IMG/VR virus record: IMGVR_UViG_3300019762_000004
Span: 1-37,983 of that record
From: a virus
Length of the DNA: 37,983 nt
Reading direction: 5' to 3' (one strand)
A program made the translations under genes and the position numbers. The notes below the pieces were generated by a model. The model was given only the letters and a program-made list of their open reading frames with translations. It made no database searches and was not told the DNA's origin. Positions 7,922 through 16,678 of the stretch are shown one piece after another (position 1 is the stretch's first letter; the number at the start of each line of letters is the position of its first letter).

Positions 7922-9214
7922 ATGAGTTTTTCAACACGATTAAAAAAATTAACGGATTATGTCTATAGTCCTACTAATCCAGCGTCAGAAGATGCGATAA
8001 GAGAGCAGATAGACGATTCAATACAAGAAGTATATTCAAATACACAAAGCGCCTTGACGTCTAAGACTTTAGGCGATGCTGGATCTAACTTAGTTGGTCA
8101 TAATTCGGCAAGCATTACAGCTGACAACGTAGGTGATGCGCTGGAAGAAAACAGGACCGCAATAACCGACATAGTTTTAGGAGAAATACCAGATAATACA
8201 TTAACAGAATTAAAGATGGCAGCCGAAATGAAAAAGCAATCTGGTGGCGTTGCTAAATTTGATGATTTGGGAGATATATCTGCATTAGATACCACGAATA
8301 AAGATAGTGCAGTTGTAGCAATTAACGAAGTTAACGAAAATACAAACATTATCAGAGCTTCAAAATTATCAACAGGAACTGCAAATGCAATAACACTTGA
8401 TACACTTGGAGAGTTCGATAGGACTTTAGACGGAAACATATTACCGTTTACGCCATCGCTTACAAACACAGGAGCTGTTACAATATCGGAAGATAGTCAA
8501 ACAGCAAAAGCAGTTAAAAAATTTAACATTGATACTGATGCGTTTGTTGATGTCGACGCAGGCGATATAAAGAAAAATACGCCCACCTCATTAACGTGGA
8601 GTGTGTCAGACGATTTTTTTATATATGCCCCTAAAGGTGGGGCAAATCCTATGGAAGAGTGGGACAATCCTACCAGTAGTTACAGTGCGCCACAAGCCGC
8701 AACATTAGCTTTAAGAACTAGTGTTGTAGGATCTGGATGGATTATAGCTATTTGCAACCCAACATTTCAGACACCTAAATTTAGACTTGTAGTAGATGGA
8801 TCTGACCAAATAGGCGATGCCAGTAATGGTGCGCCACATCAAGCGTTTAATCACATAATGGCAATGATAAGATTTGAAACTGGTTTTTCGTATTATGATG
8901 ATATCTTAAATACAATGCAAATATACTATGTTTTAGGTGATGACTTTGAAATCGCTATACCCAAAACAGTTGCTAGTGGAAATATTAAAGTAACAACCAA
9001 TTCACTTATAAACGTAACAGGAAAAGGTTGGTTATATGGTGGCTTTGCTGGGAATAACGGTGCTACTATAGAAATAGATTCGGTAGATGTGGGACCAAAT
9101 AGAGATACACCTACATTTGCAACTATGTTTAAATTTGAAAATTCTCTTAATTTTAAACATCAATATGCAGTAGGAACGTCTGGTGTAACTTTAAACTATA
9201 CATTGTTACCATAG
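7922..9214 (+). CDS. Tail fibre / receptor-binding protein
   Basis: This 430-residue fibre probably contacts the cell surface. The N-terminal 60 residues (TRLKKLTDYVYSPTNPASED, then a helical stretch) would bind the tail hub. Residues 60-150 hold repeated trimeric-fibre phrases: VGHNSASITADNVGDALEEN, LGDISALDTTNKDSAVVAI. The C-terminal 220 residues are beta-rich with aromatic residues and lack a recognised depolymerase motif. It follows the hub by eight bases. Receptor specificity cannot be read from the sequence. Confidence 0.75.
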   Translation: MSFSTRLKKLTDYVYSPTNPASEDAIREQIDDSIQEVYSNTQSALTSKTLGDAGSNLVGHNSASITADNVGDALEENRTAITDIVLGEIPDNTLTELKMAAEMKKQSGGVAKFDDLGDISALDTTNKDSAVVAINEVNENTNIIRASKLSTGTANAITLDTLGEFDRTLDGNILPFTPSLTNTGAVTISEDSQTAKAVKKFNIDTDAFVDVDAGDIKKNTPTSLTWSVSDDFFIYAPKGGANPMEEWDNPTSSYSAPQAATLALRTSVVGSGWIIAICNPTFQTPKFRLVVDGSDQIGDASNGAPHQAFNHIMAMIRFETGFSYYDDILNTMQIYYVLGDDFEIAIPKTVASGNIKVTTNSLINVTGKGWLYGGFAGNNGATIEIDSVDVGPNRDTPTFATMFKFENSLNFKHQYAVGTSGVTLNYTLLP

Positions 9215-9226
9215 AAAGGGGAAGTT

Positions 9227-9637
9227 ATGAACGTTATTTTTAAGGGTAAAAAAACAGGTGCTGAAATATGGGAAATTATCCAACATGAACTACTAAATGA
9301 AACCGGCTACATACCTGATAGATTGTACGATTTTATACTTTATGACAAGGAAACAAAGCAAGGCATAAAGTATAGTGAATCTAAATTAATACCAACGCAA
9401 GAAGAAATTGAAATCGAACAAAGAGAAACAGCAAAACAAGAGGTATATGGTCAATTACAAAAAGCTATTGATTTAGATAATACTGAATTAATTGTTGCAC
9501 TAAGGGCAGAGTATACAGACTTATGTAATGGATGTCCTGTAAAATGCATTAGTACTTTAGATGAAGAGCTTACTGAATCGCAATTGAATGAAGAAAAGTA
9601 TTTAAATATTATCATGGAAGATGGGGGTGTTTGGTAA
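9227..9637 (+). CDS. Hypothetical protein after the tail fibre (136 aa)
   Basis: The N-terminal half has a beta/alpha pattern (VIFKGKKTGAEIWEIIQHEL). The C-terminal half is helical and acidic and holds two Cys pairs in NGCPVKC. Its position directly after the fibre gene suggests a fibre-assembly chaperone or small accessory virion protein. I recognise no family. It overlaps the next start through TAATG. Confidence 0.6.
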   Translation: MNVIFKGKKTGAEIWEIIQHELLNETGYIPDRLYDFILYDKETKQGIKYSESKLIPTQEEIEIEQRETAKQEVYGQLQKAIDLDNTELIVALRAEYTDLCNGCPVKCISTLDEELTESQLNEEKYLNIIMEDGGVW

Positions 9638-9819
9638 TGAGTGTAAAAGCTTTAGAAAGAATAATTGCGAAGCAAACAGATATCACAAAACTTAAAAATT
9701 TGCGAGATAGTGGCATTTCCAAATTAGAAAATATATTTGGCAATTTTGACGAATCATGCAAAGTTGATTTAGTTTATCAAATAAACGAGAGAATAAGAAT
9801 ATTAAACGAGGTGAAGTAA
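9637..9819 (+). CDS. Small helical protein (60 aa)
   Basis: The start is ATG 9637, overlapping the previous stop as TAATG, with GGGGGTG seven bases upstream; TTG 9631 is a weaker alternative. The protein is predicted to be mostly helical (SVKALERIIAKQTDITKLKN). Its stop overlaps the start of the ejection protein in the same TAATG arrangement, so the three genes are translationally coupled. P22 keeps a small gp14 at the equivalent place; no sequence similarity is claimed. Confidence 0.6.
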   Translation: MSVKALERIIAKQTDITKLKNLRDSGISKLENIFGNFDESCKVDLVYQINERIRILNEVK

Positions 9820-11210
9820 TGGCTAATAATTTATTTAAAGAAGTAACAACTGATGAACTTAAAAGAAATTTGAAGTTGTTGCCTTCTGGGGCTGATACTC
9901 AAACAACAAGAGATATAAAGGCTGAACTTTCAAGAAGATCACCTTCACTTCCAAAGACAACTAAAAAAAATACTATTGAAAGTCAAATCGCTGAAGCTAC
10001 TGCTGCTGGCAATTTTGAAGATGTAGCCACTCTTAAAGGGCTGAGTTCTAAAGACAAACCTATTCAGCCAGTAACAACAGTTCAAGATAACTTGCAAAAG
10101 CAATCCAGCGAAGCTACTAAAAGCTTATTATCAGCTTTAAAACAACGCATTAACGAGTCTGTAGGAGCGCAAAAGCAATTAATAGAACGTACACCACAAC
10201 AATACGACCCGCTTAGAGCGCAATCAGAAGTTGCAAAGGCTCAAAGTCTAAGAAGTGCACTGGAAAGATCGTCTAACTTAGGCGATAGAGGTGGCATAGG
10301 TAGAAGCGAAGCTTTAGCAACACAAACTGCTGGCGAAAATAGACTTGCAAATATTAATTTAGCTGAAAAAAATCAAATTGCTGATGCCAATGCAGAGATA
10401 GCTAGACTCGAAAATGAAGGCAGATTCCAAGAAGCTCAAATAGTATCTGGTCAAAAAGCTCAATTGCTTCAAAATTTAATAGCTCAACAGAATAGAGATC
10501 AAGATATAGCAAGACAAGACCGTTTCCAAACTGCTGGACTTACTGGCACACTTGACGGACAAAGAACAATGGCTGGTCAACAATTTGACTTAGGAGTTCA
10601 ACAAGCGGAACAACAAGCGCAAGAAAGCGCGTTTAGTCAACAATTACAAACAATAGGTCAATACAGTCAAGATTACGACGCTGAAATCAGACGTAGACAA
10701 GCCGTAAACCCTAATGACCCATTAATCCCATACTTAATCATGGCTAGAAATCAAAAGATTGCTGGAATCGAAGCTAGTAACGCTGAACAAATTGAGCGTA
10801 ATCAAGAATTGGCATTAGAGCAATATGACAGAGCGTTTAAATTGTGGGAAAAATCACCTAACGGAGCAAATGAATATGTATCTCCTATCTTAGGAATAGG
10901 ATTGGGAGAAATGGCGACCGACGCTCTTAAATTAAAAGTACAGACAGCACTCGATAGAGAGAAACTCAACCTAAGCAGAGCGAAAGAAGCTAGGATTGGA
11001 AGTTCTACGCCTAAAATAACAAAAGGCGATGTATGGGCAACTTGGGAACAAGTAAAGGATAATCCAGCAGAACAAGTTGGTCAATTCCTCACATCAAATG
11101 CTAAGAATATAATCAATACACTTGGCAAAGAAGCTTATGATTCAATGGTATCAGCCAACAAATTAAAAGCAACAAAGGACAGTTTCTTTAATACATTTAG
11201 GGGGGAATAA
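9819..11210 (+). CDS. Internal virion (ejection) protein, Gln-rich coiled coil (463 aa)
   Basis: It is long, helical and very rich in Gln, Ala and Glu (residues 100-330: AQSEVAKAQSLRSALERSSN; GVQQAEQQAQESAFSQQLQT), with a Gly/Arg hinge (NLGDRGGIGRSEAL) near residue 155. This is the composition and length of podovirus internal proteins such as P22 gp20 (471 aa), which leave the head with the DNA and help form a conduit across the envelope. The next gene is an even larger candidate ejection protein. No direct sequence match is claimed. Confidence 0.7.
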   Translation: MANNLFKEVTTDELKRNLKLLPSGADTQTTRDIKAELSRRSPSLPKTTKKNTIESQIAEATAAGNFEDVATLKGLSSKDKPIQPVTTVQDNLQKQSSEATKSLLSALKQRINESVGAQKQLIERTPQQYDPLRAQSEVAKAQSLRSALERSSNLGDRGGIGRSEALATQTAGENRLANINLAEKNQIADANAEIARLENEGRFQEAQIVSGQKAQLLQNLIAQQNRDQDIARQDRFQTAGLTGTLDGQRTMAGQQFDLGVQQAEQQAQESAFSQQLQTIGQYSQDYDAEIRRRQAVNPNDPLIPYLIMARNQKIAGIEASNAEQIERNQELALEQYDRAFKLWEKSPNGANEYVSPILGIGLGEMATDALKLKVQTALDREKLNLSRAKEARIGSSTPKITKGDVWATWEQVKDNPAEQVGQFLTSNAKNIINTLGKEAYDSMVSANKLKATKDSFFNTFRGE

Positions 11211-11211
11211 T

Positions 11212-14200
11212 ATGTTTGATTTAAGCATGTTTGAAGGCAAAACTAAAAAAGCAACAAATTCAAGTGGCTTAGATACCTCTATGTTTATTAAATCAGATTC
11301 AATTGAGCCTGCAACGCCAAAAGTGAAACCTACTGTTGCAACCGCACCTCAAACGTCAGCACCTTCTTACAAGCGAAATATAGACTATCTATCAACTATA
11401 GAGTCAGCACCTGTTAAATCTCCTACTCCACTTATTACGGGTGGTGGTAGGAGTGGTGCACAAAACGAAAGGTCCAGGTATTCAGTAGAAGATGCAAGAG
11501 AAAAGTCTCGACAACGATTCGAAGAGAACGAACAAAAGAGAGTAGAAAGAGAAGCCAGAGAAAAAGAGTTTCAGTCTATGCTGGAACAAAGTAGAAACTT
11601 AGAAGGTGAGCCTAGAACCAAAACAACTGGATTACTTAATCGTAAGGTAAAAATTGCTAGAACGTATGACGAATACAGAAATGATACGTCTAACTTCGTA
11701 CCACCTACCAAGAATGATCCTGAATACGATAAGTATATTGAAAGTTACAAGTTATCTGTGGCAGAAACACCTTTTAGAGCTGGCGTTGCTGAGTCTTTAA
11801 CCGGTGGCATTAGAAAGGGGCTAGAATATACATTTGACAAATCTGGCGACAGCCCATTATTTGAACCAACTAGACAATTGACCGAAGCAGAACAAACAGC
11901 AGAGACTTATAGACCAGAACAATTCAAAGCTGGACAAGTTACTGGTGAAATAGGAAAACAAGCTGCATTATATGCAACAGTTGGTAATGCGCTTAGAGGT
12001 ACTAAATTCTTTGAAAACTTAGGAACTAAACTAGGTGGTGAAAAAGTAGCGCAATTTACAGCTGGTCAAATAGCTGATTTATTTGTTGATGCTGCTATCC
12101 AAACACCACAAGAAATTCTTAGAAAAGATACCATCGAACAAATAGGATTTAATAGATTAATTGATGTTGGGTTTAATCTCGGCATAGGCGCATTTGCAGA
12201 ATATTTTAAAGCACTTAAAAACGCTGACCCACAAGGATTTGACAAAGCAGTCAAAGAATTGCCTGCAGATAAAGCTAAAACTATTCAACAAGAATTAGGA
12301 CTATCAGCAGATACTACAGCAGAATCTTATTTGAAAGAACAAGAAAAATTAGCTAGTAATATGGCTATTGAAGATTATTACAAGCAGTTTGATACAACAC
12401 CAAAACAAATTGTAGAGGATTTTAACAAATGGAGAGCGGATAATTTTGGTGGTGCTTTTGGTAAAATGGCAGAAGGTGACGAACAAGCGTTAAAAGAACT
12501 TTACAAAGAGTCAACCGGTATTGATTTAGATGTAGCTTTAAAAGAAACGGCACAAACAACTCCACCTTTGCTAAGACAAGTAGACCAACTTACACAATCA
12601 CCACAAGTAGCACCATTGTTAAATCAAGCAGATGTTGCAAGTTTAGCAGAACAACCGGTAAAACAAATTGATTTGTCTCAAACGGTTTCGAGAAACTTAA
12701 CACTATCCGAAGGCGAAAAACTACGAAAAACAATTAGCAATTCGTTGATGCGTTCTGAATTACCTAGTGATATGAAACAGTACTTCAAGGATAACCCATC
12801 TACTTATAAAACAATCACTAATGAAGAAACATGGAACAATGCGATCAAAAATGTAGCTAACAATTTTGATGATACTTTGAATAATTTCAAGACAAAGGAT
12901 GCTCTGGAAACTGCAAGTGATACAGGAGAAGCTATTGCATTATTACATCAAGTCAGTAAAACTGATATTGCAAATGCGAATTTATTAGCTCAAGAATTTG
13001 CAGAAAAAGCAACTAAATCAGGGCAAGCTATACAAGCTATAGTAATGCTACAAAAAAGTACACCTGAGGGGAAATTGGTAAGCGCACACAACATACTTAA
13101 AAATGCTACTAAAAAAATTGAGGACGAATTGCCTTCTGTTTATGCAAAAATGAAAGCTGATGGCACACTTCCTAAATTATCAGACGATGAAGCTAAATTT
13201 ATTATAGACAATATGACCGAAGCTCAAAACGCTACTGGAAAAGAAAGAATCAAATTAATTTCACAAGTAGATCAGATGTTGGCAGACAAAATACCCGCTA
13301 CTATGGGCGATAAAATTAGAGCACTTAGAAACCTATCGTTACTAGGTAACTTTAAAACCACTTTATCAAGAAACCCATTAGGCAACACTATATTCTCTGG
13401 GTTAGAAAATGTTTCTCAAATACCTAGTGGAATAACTGATGCTATGCTATCAAAAGTTCTTAAAACTCAAAGACAGACACCTATAACCCCTAACTTAAAG
13501 GCACAAGCAAAAGGATTCAAGCAAGGGTTATCCGATGTAGCCTCAGACATTAAGCTAAATATTGATACATCACCTACAAGGGGCGGTATAGAAATTCCTA
13601 GGAGTAGAAAGATATTTGAAAAGTCATTAGCTACTACTTTAAATGAATTAGCTGGAGAACCTGTAAAACTCGCTAAATTCTTAGAGATTTCATGGCTTAA
13701 CAAAGCTAATAATTGGCTTGGTGATGCTTTGAAGTTAGGCGATAGGCCTTACTATCAAGCTGCATACGAAATGAGATTAGCTGATTTAAAAAAACTAGGT
13801 GTAAATGCACCTGAAAAAGAACTAGAACAGCTAGCAAGTGATTTTGCATTACAGAGAGTTTTCCAAAACAATGGTCAGACAGCTAAGATGGTATCAAACT
13901 TTAAAAAATCGATTAATCAAGGTGTTAATCTTAAAGAATTTGGCATTGATTACGGATTGGGCGATATTGCAATGCCTTACACTCAAACACCTGCGAATAT
14001 ATTAGCAAAAGGGTTAGAATACACACCATTGAACATAATAAATCTTGGTAAAATTGCTGCTGGCGGTACCGCTGATGCATCTGCAGGGCTCGGTAAAATA
14101 GGCAAAAATATTGCGATGAATCAAAAACAGTTTACAGATTCAGTCGGTAGATTATTTACTGGTAGCGGAATTATTGCACTAGGTTATGCCATGGCCAAGA

Positions 14201-15075
14201 ACGGACACGTAACTGGAAAAACACAAGATACAAGTGGTAAAGTTAAGGACTTAAAACGTGATGTAGGAGAAAGAAACTATTCTATTAAAATAGGAGACAC
14301 GTGGTACTCTTACGATTGGGCGCAACCAGCAGCGACACCACTAGCAGTTGGAATAGATGCTTACTTGTCAGGAGAGAAAGAAGACGAATTTATTAAACGA
14401 GTAGAAAAGGGCATATTGTCTGGTGCTGACACCATATTCAAACAATCTTTATTCAGAGGTGTTACAAATATGTTTGGTGGTCAATATGGAACACCAGCAG
14501 AGGGAATATCCGATACAGTGCTTACAGCCCCAACACAATTCATGTCAACATTAGGTGGTCAAATAGCTCAATTTGGCGATAAGTATCAAAGAGAAGTAGA
14601 TTACAGCTCTCCAATTCAACAAGTATCCGATACACTTAAAAAGAAATTGCCAGGAGTTAGGGAAAAACTTCCACAAAAATTGAATATGCTTGGGCAACCT
14701 AAACTAGAGCAAGAAGGCAAAGGCAAAATTCAAAAAGCATTTGATACATTCTTCAACCCTTCAATAGTTTCAAACAAGACTACTAACGAAACATTGCTAG
14801 AAATAGAAAGGTTGTTTAACGAAACTAATAATACGGGAGTCATCCCATCGCGAATGCCTAACGGATTGAACAAGAAAGAACAGTACGATTTTAGAAAGCA
14901 ATTCGGAACAAAGATAAATAACGTGCTGTACGATACTTTCAATAGTAAATCGTACAAAAATAAATCTACATTCCAACAATCTGAGATTGTAGAAAAACTA
15001 ATTTCGGACACATATAAAAAAGCTAAGATTGATTTTTTGGCCGATTTAGAAAAAACTAAAAAGGAGCAATTATGA
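11212..15075 (+). CDS. Large internal virion / DNA-ejection protein (1287 aa)
   Basis: This is the largest gene in the genome. The N-terminus is Lys/Ser-rich and disordered, followed by a highly charged coiled coil (about 90-125). The middle is helical with small-residue stretches (TGEIGKQAALYATVGNALRG). Residues about 690-960 contain NFKTTLSRNPLGNTIFSGLE and LGDRPYYQAAYEM, phrases I associate with large podovirus ejection proteins. An amphipathic or membrane-prone segment (TGSGIIALGYAMAKNG) lies near residue 985. I see no lysozyme or transglycosylase motif. It corresponds by position to P22 gp16 but is about twice as long. Confidence 0.7.
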   Translation: MFDLSMFEGKTKKATNSSGLDTSMFIKSDSIEPATPKVKPTVATAPQTSAPSYKRNIDYLSTIESAPVKSPTPLITGGGRSGAQNERSRYSVEDAREKSRQRFEENEQKRVEREAREKEFQSMLEQSRNLEGEPRTKTTGLLNRKVKIARTYDEYRNDTSNFVPPTKNDPEYDKYIESYKLSVAETPFRAGVAESLTGGIRKGLEYTFDKSGDSPLFEPTRQLTEAEQTAETYRPEQFKAGQVTGEIGKQAALYATVGNALRGTKFFENLGTKLGGEKVAQFTAGQIADLFVDAAIQTPQEILRKDTIEQIGFNRLIDVGFNLGIGAFAEYFKALKNADPQGFDKAVKELPADKAKTIQQELGLSADTTAESYLKEQEKLASNMAIEDYYKQFDTTPKQIVEDFNKWRADNFGGAFGKMAEGDEQALKELYKESTGIDLDVALKETAQTTPPLLRQVDQLTQSPQVAPLLNQADVASLAEQPVKQIDLSQTVSRNLTLSEGEKLRKTISNSLMRSELPSDMKQYFKDNPSTYKTITNEETWNNAIKNVANNFDDTLNNFKTKDALETASDTGEAIALLHQVSKTDIANANLLAQEFAEKATKSGQAIQAIVMLQKSTPEGKLVSAHNILKNATKKIEDELPSVYAKMKADGTLPKLSDDEAKFIIDNMTEAQNATGKERIKLISQVDQMLADKIPATMGDKIRALRNLSLLGNFKTTLSRNPLGNTIFSGLENVSQIPSGITDAMLSKVLKTQRQTPITPNLKAQAKGFKQGLSDVASDIKLNIDTSPTRGGIEIPRSRKIFEKSLATTLNELAGEPVKLAKFLEISWLNKANNWLGDALKLGDRPYYQAAYEMRLADLKKLGVNAPEKELEQLASDFALQRVFQNNGQTAKMVSNFKKSINQGVNLKEFGIDYGLGDIAMPYTQTPANILAKGLEYTPLNIINLGKIAAGGTADASAGLGKIGKNIAMNQKQFTDSVGRLFTGSGIIALGYAMAKNGHVTGKTQDTSGKVKDLKRDVGERNYSIKIGDTWYSYDWAQPAATPLAVGIDAYLSGEKEDEFIKRVEKGILSGADTIFKQSLFRGVTNMFGGQYGTPAEGISDTVLTAPTQFMSTLGGQIAQFGDKYQREVDYSSPIQQVSDTLKKKLPGVREKLPQKLNMLGQPKLEQEGKGKIQKAFDTFFNPSIVSNKTTNETLLEIERLFNETNNTGVIPSRMPNGLNKKEQYDFRKQFGTKINNVLYDTFNSKSYKNKSTFQQSEIVEKLISDTYKKAKIDFLADLEKTKKEQL

Positions 15076-15191
15076 TGACTAGTGTAATAACGTTTTTATT
15101 AAACAATCTCGTTGGCGCATTAATAACATTCTTTGTGCTTTATTCCATATTTGGTATAATAAAGTTAGCAAAGGAGGTGCACCATGAATGA
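15072..15191 (+). CDS. Tiny membrane protein at the start of the lysis cassette (39 aa)
   Basis: ATG 15072 overlaps the previous stop as ATGA and follows AAGGAG. The whole protein is essentially one hydrophobic helix (VITFLLNNLVGALITFFVLY) with a short charged end. Its last codons contain the ribosome binding site and start of the next gene, so translation is coupled. It could be a pinholin-like or holin-modulating peptide; function is inferred from place and topology. Confidence 0.55.
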   Translation: MMTSVITFLLNNLVGALITFFVLYSIFGIIKLAKEVHHE

Positions 15192-15432
15192 CGCTACATG
15201 GATAACTATATTAATAGCAGTCTTAGGGGTTGTAATGACCCTTATAGGTGCTATATATGCATCTTTAAGTAAAGGTGTGGCGAAAAACGATGCAGAAATC
15301 GGAAACATAAAAGACAAATACCAAACTAAAGAAGATGCTAACAGAAGAGAAGACAAGTCTATTGAAACAATTAATAGAATAGAAGAAAAGATAGACAGAC
15401 TTATTAACAATATGTCTGGTGGTGATCGGTAA
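15184..15432 (+). CDS. XhlA/holin-like membrane protein with coiled coil (82 aa)
   Basis: A very strong ribosome binding site (AAAGGAGGTG) precedes ATG 15184. One N-terminal membrane helix (ITILIAVLGVVMTLIGAIYA) is followed by a charged coiled coil with NRIEEKIDRLINN. This resembles haemolysin XhlA-type or short holin-accessory proteins of Gram-positive phages, though XhlA usually has its membrane helix at the C-terminus. It precedes the amidase in the lysis cassette. Confidence 0.6.
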   Translation: MNDATWITILIAVLGVVMTLIGAIYASLSKGVAKNDAEIGNIKDKYQTKEDANRREDKSIETINRIEEKIDRLINNMSGGDR

Positions 15433-15695
15433 TGAAAAATAAAGTTTTTTTAATATTATTAGTAACCTTTTTAATCTGTTCTATTGCTATAAGTTCTATT
15501 TATTTAAGGAAACCTGACATACATACCGCTAGATACTACGATTTAATTGAGTTACAGTCCATAGGTGACGATTTAGCAAGTAAAATTATAGAATACTTAA
15601 ATGAAAATGAAAACGCTGTCATAGACGATTTAAAGGCGATTAAAGGCATAGGAGAAAAACGCATTGATATATTGAAAGGGGCATATAATGATTAA
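15432..15695 (+). CDS. Membrane-anchored helix-hairpin-helix (ComEA-like) protein (87 aa)
   Basis: An N-terminal hydrophobic helix (residues 4-22, VFLILLVTFLICSIAISS) would anchor or export the protein. The rest is a double helix-hairpin-helix: LQSIGDDLASKIIEYL (41-56) and LKAIKGIGEKRIDILK (67-82), the pattern of the DNA-binding domain of ComEA, the competence DNA receptor. The nearby Cys does not form a good lipobox. It starts at TAATG after the previous gene and overlaps the amidase start by eight bases. A surface DNA-binding protein in a lysis cassette is unexpected. DNA binding is inferred from the fold. Confidence 0.7.
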   Translation: MKNKVFLILLVTFLICSIAISSIYLRKPDIHTARYYDLIELQSIGDDLASKIIEYLNENENAVIDDLKAIKGIGEKRIDILKGAYND

Positions 15696-16395
15696 AGGTG
15701 TAATAGACGCAGGGCATTATGGAAAATACAACAAAGGTTGCTTGCCTGGATACTGGGAATCTGACTTTAATTTTAAGTTCGCAGGACTGTTAAAGCAAGA
15801 ACTTGAATCAACTGGTGAGTTTGAAATAACACTTGCTAGACCTACTACTAAGGATGTACCGTTAAGAACTAGGGGGAAGCTTGCAAAAGACAAAGACTTT
15901 TTCTTGTCAATCCATACTGATTCTGCTGGTAGTTCAACTGGATCGCTAGTAATAGATTCGGTTGACCTAGAAACAGAAGTATTTGCCAAGACTCTTACAG
16001 ACGCATGTGGTAAAGGATTTGGACTACCATCTAAACCAGTAAGAGAACGTAGAATCAAAAGTGCTAACGAGGATTACTATGCAGTTATAGATTCAGCACA
16101 AGATATAGGTTGTCCACTAGTTCACTTGCTAGAATGCGGAAATCATTCAAATAAAATCGACTGTGCTAGATTGATGGATGAAGAATTACAGATAAAAGCT
16201 GCTAAATTAGTCGCTAAAGCTTATATGGATTACTTTGGTGCAAAACCTAAAGCTAAGTCAGAAGTATCGCCTTGGGCAGTAAAAGGTCAAGCGTATTGCA
16301 TAAATAAAGGTATATCTGATGGAACTAAACCTAAGGACCTTGTAACTAGAGAAGAATTATGGACCATGATAGAAAGGATGGCAAACAATGAATAA
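15688..16395 (+). CDS. Endolysin: N-acetylmuramoyl-L-alanine amidase with SLH-like tail
   Basis: This enzyme would cut the bond between muramic acid and the stem peptide to release virions. The Amidase_3 zinc fold is clear: H10 in IDAGH, E24, H76 in SIHTD, and the catalytic E149 in LLECGNHS. Residues 193-232 (SPWAVKGQAYCINKGISDGT, then VTREELWTMIERM) match one S-layer-homology-type repeat, likely for wall attachment, as seen in clostridial phage lysins. It is followed with overlap by the holin. There is no signal peptide, so release needs the holin. Confidence 0.92.
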   Translation: MIKGVIDAGHYGKYNKGCLPGYWESDFNFKFAGLLKQELESTGEFEITLARPTTKDVPLRTRGKLAKDKDFFLSIHTDSAGSSTGSLVIDSVDLETEVFAKTLTDACGKGFGLPSKPVRERRIKSANEDYYAVIDSAQDIGCPLVHLLECGNHSNKIDCARLMDEELQIKAAKLVAKAYMDYFGAKPKAKSEVSPWAVKGQAYCINKGISDGTKPKDLVTREELWTMIERMANNE

Positions 16396-16576
16396 TAAAG
16401 TAACTGATTACCTGATGACATTTATAGTATTTGCAGTATTTGTTGCATTAGTAGCATATGTACTGTTTAATCCTAATTCAGAAACATCTATTGATGTAGT
16501 AAACGGATTCTTGTTAATAGCTTCAAATATAGCAACATTCTTCTTTACTAAACATCAAGTGACAAAAGGTGACTAA
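16388..16576 (+). CDS. Holin (62 aa, two membrane helices)
   Basis: Two hydrophobic segments (MTFIVFAVFVALVAYVLF and VNGFLLIASNIATFFF) are joined by a short polar turn with a charged C-terminus (KHQVTKGD), a class II-like holin layout. The gene overlaps the end of the amidase by eight bases and closes the rightward late operon. It would permeabilise the membrane and time lysis. The tail of the gene also contains the promoter at 16559-16587. Confidence 0.75.
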   Translation: MNNKVTDYLMTFIVFAVFVALVAYVLFNPNSETSIDVVNGFLLIASNIATFFFTKHQVTKGD

Positions 16577-16587
16577 AATGATATAAT
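16559..16587 (+). promoter_or_regulatory. Strong promoter inside the holin 3' end, for a small RNA
   Basis: GTGACA (5/6 to the -35) is 17 bases from a perfect TATAAT (16582-16587). Transcription would begin near 16594, just where a perfect inverted repeat starts. The only thing downstream on this strand before the opposing genes is the terminator at 16632, so the transcript would be about 75 nt long. Confidence 0.65.
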
Positions 16588-16593
16588 GTGTAT

Positions 16594-16668
16594 ACGTTCA
16601 AATGGTTTGAACGTCATTGCTGCTTTTACAGAAAACCCCAAGGTGTCGAAATCCTCGGGGTTTTTATT
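16594..16668 (+). ncRNA. Candidate small RNA (about 75 nt)
   Basis: The predicted transcript opens with a perfect 9-bp hairpin (16594-16602 with 16606-16614, loop TGG), has a short single-stranded middle (CATTGCTGCTTTTACAGA) and ends at a strong terminator. No reading frame with a ribosome binding site lies inside. The promoter, 5' hairpin and terminator are correctly spaced, suggesting a regulatory RNA in the late/plasmid border. Alternatives are a stable 5' leader truncated by the terminator, or an operator palindrome. The target is unknown. Confidence 0.5.
16632..16668. terminator. Bidirectional terminator between convergent late and plasmid blocks
   Basis: The stem AAAACCCC/GGGGTTTT (16632-16639 with 16657-16664), extended by AGG/CCT, has U-tracts on both strands. 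It separates the rightward lysis genes and small RNA from the leftward genes ending at 16679. Confidence 0.85.
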
Positions 16669-16678
16669 TTGTATTGAT

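Noticed and set aside
15432-15500. Lipoprotein signal in the HhH protein
   Set aside because: The Cys after the hydrophobic stretch is preceded by Ile instead of Gly, Ala or Ser, so it is not a proper lipobox. A membrane anchor or signal-anchor is more likely.
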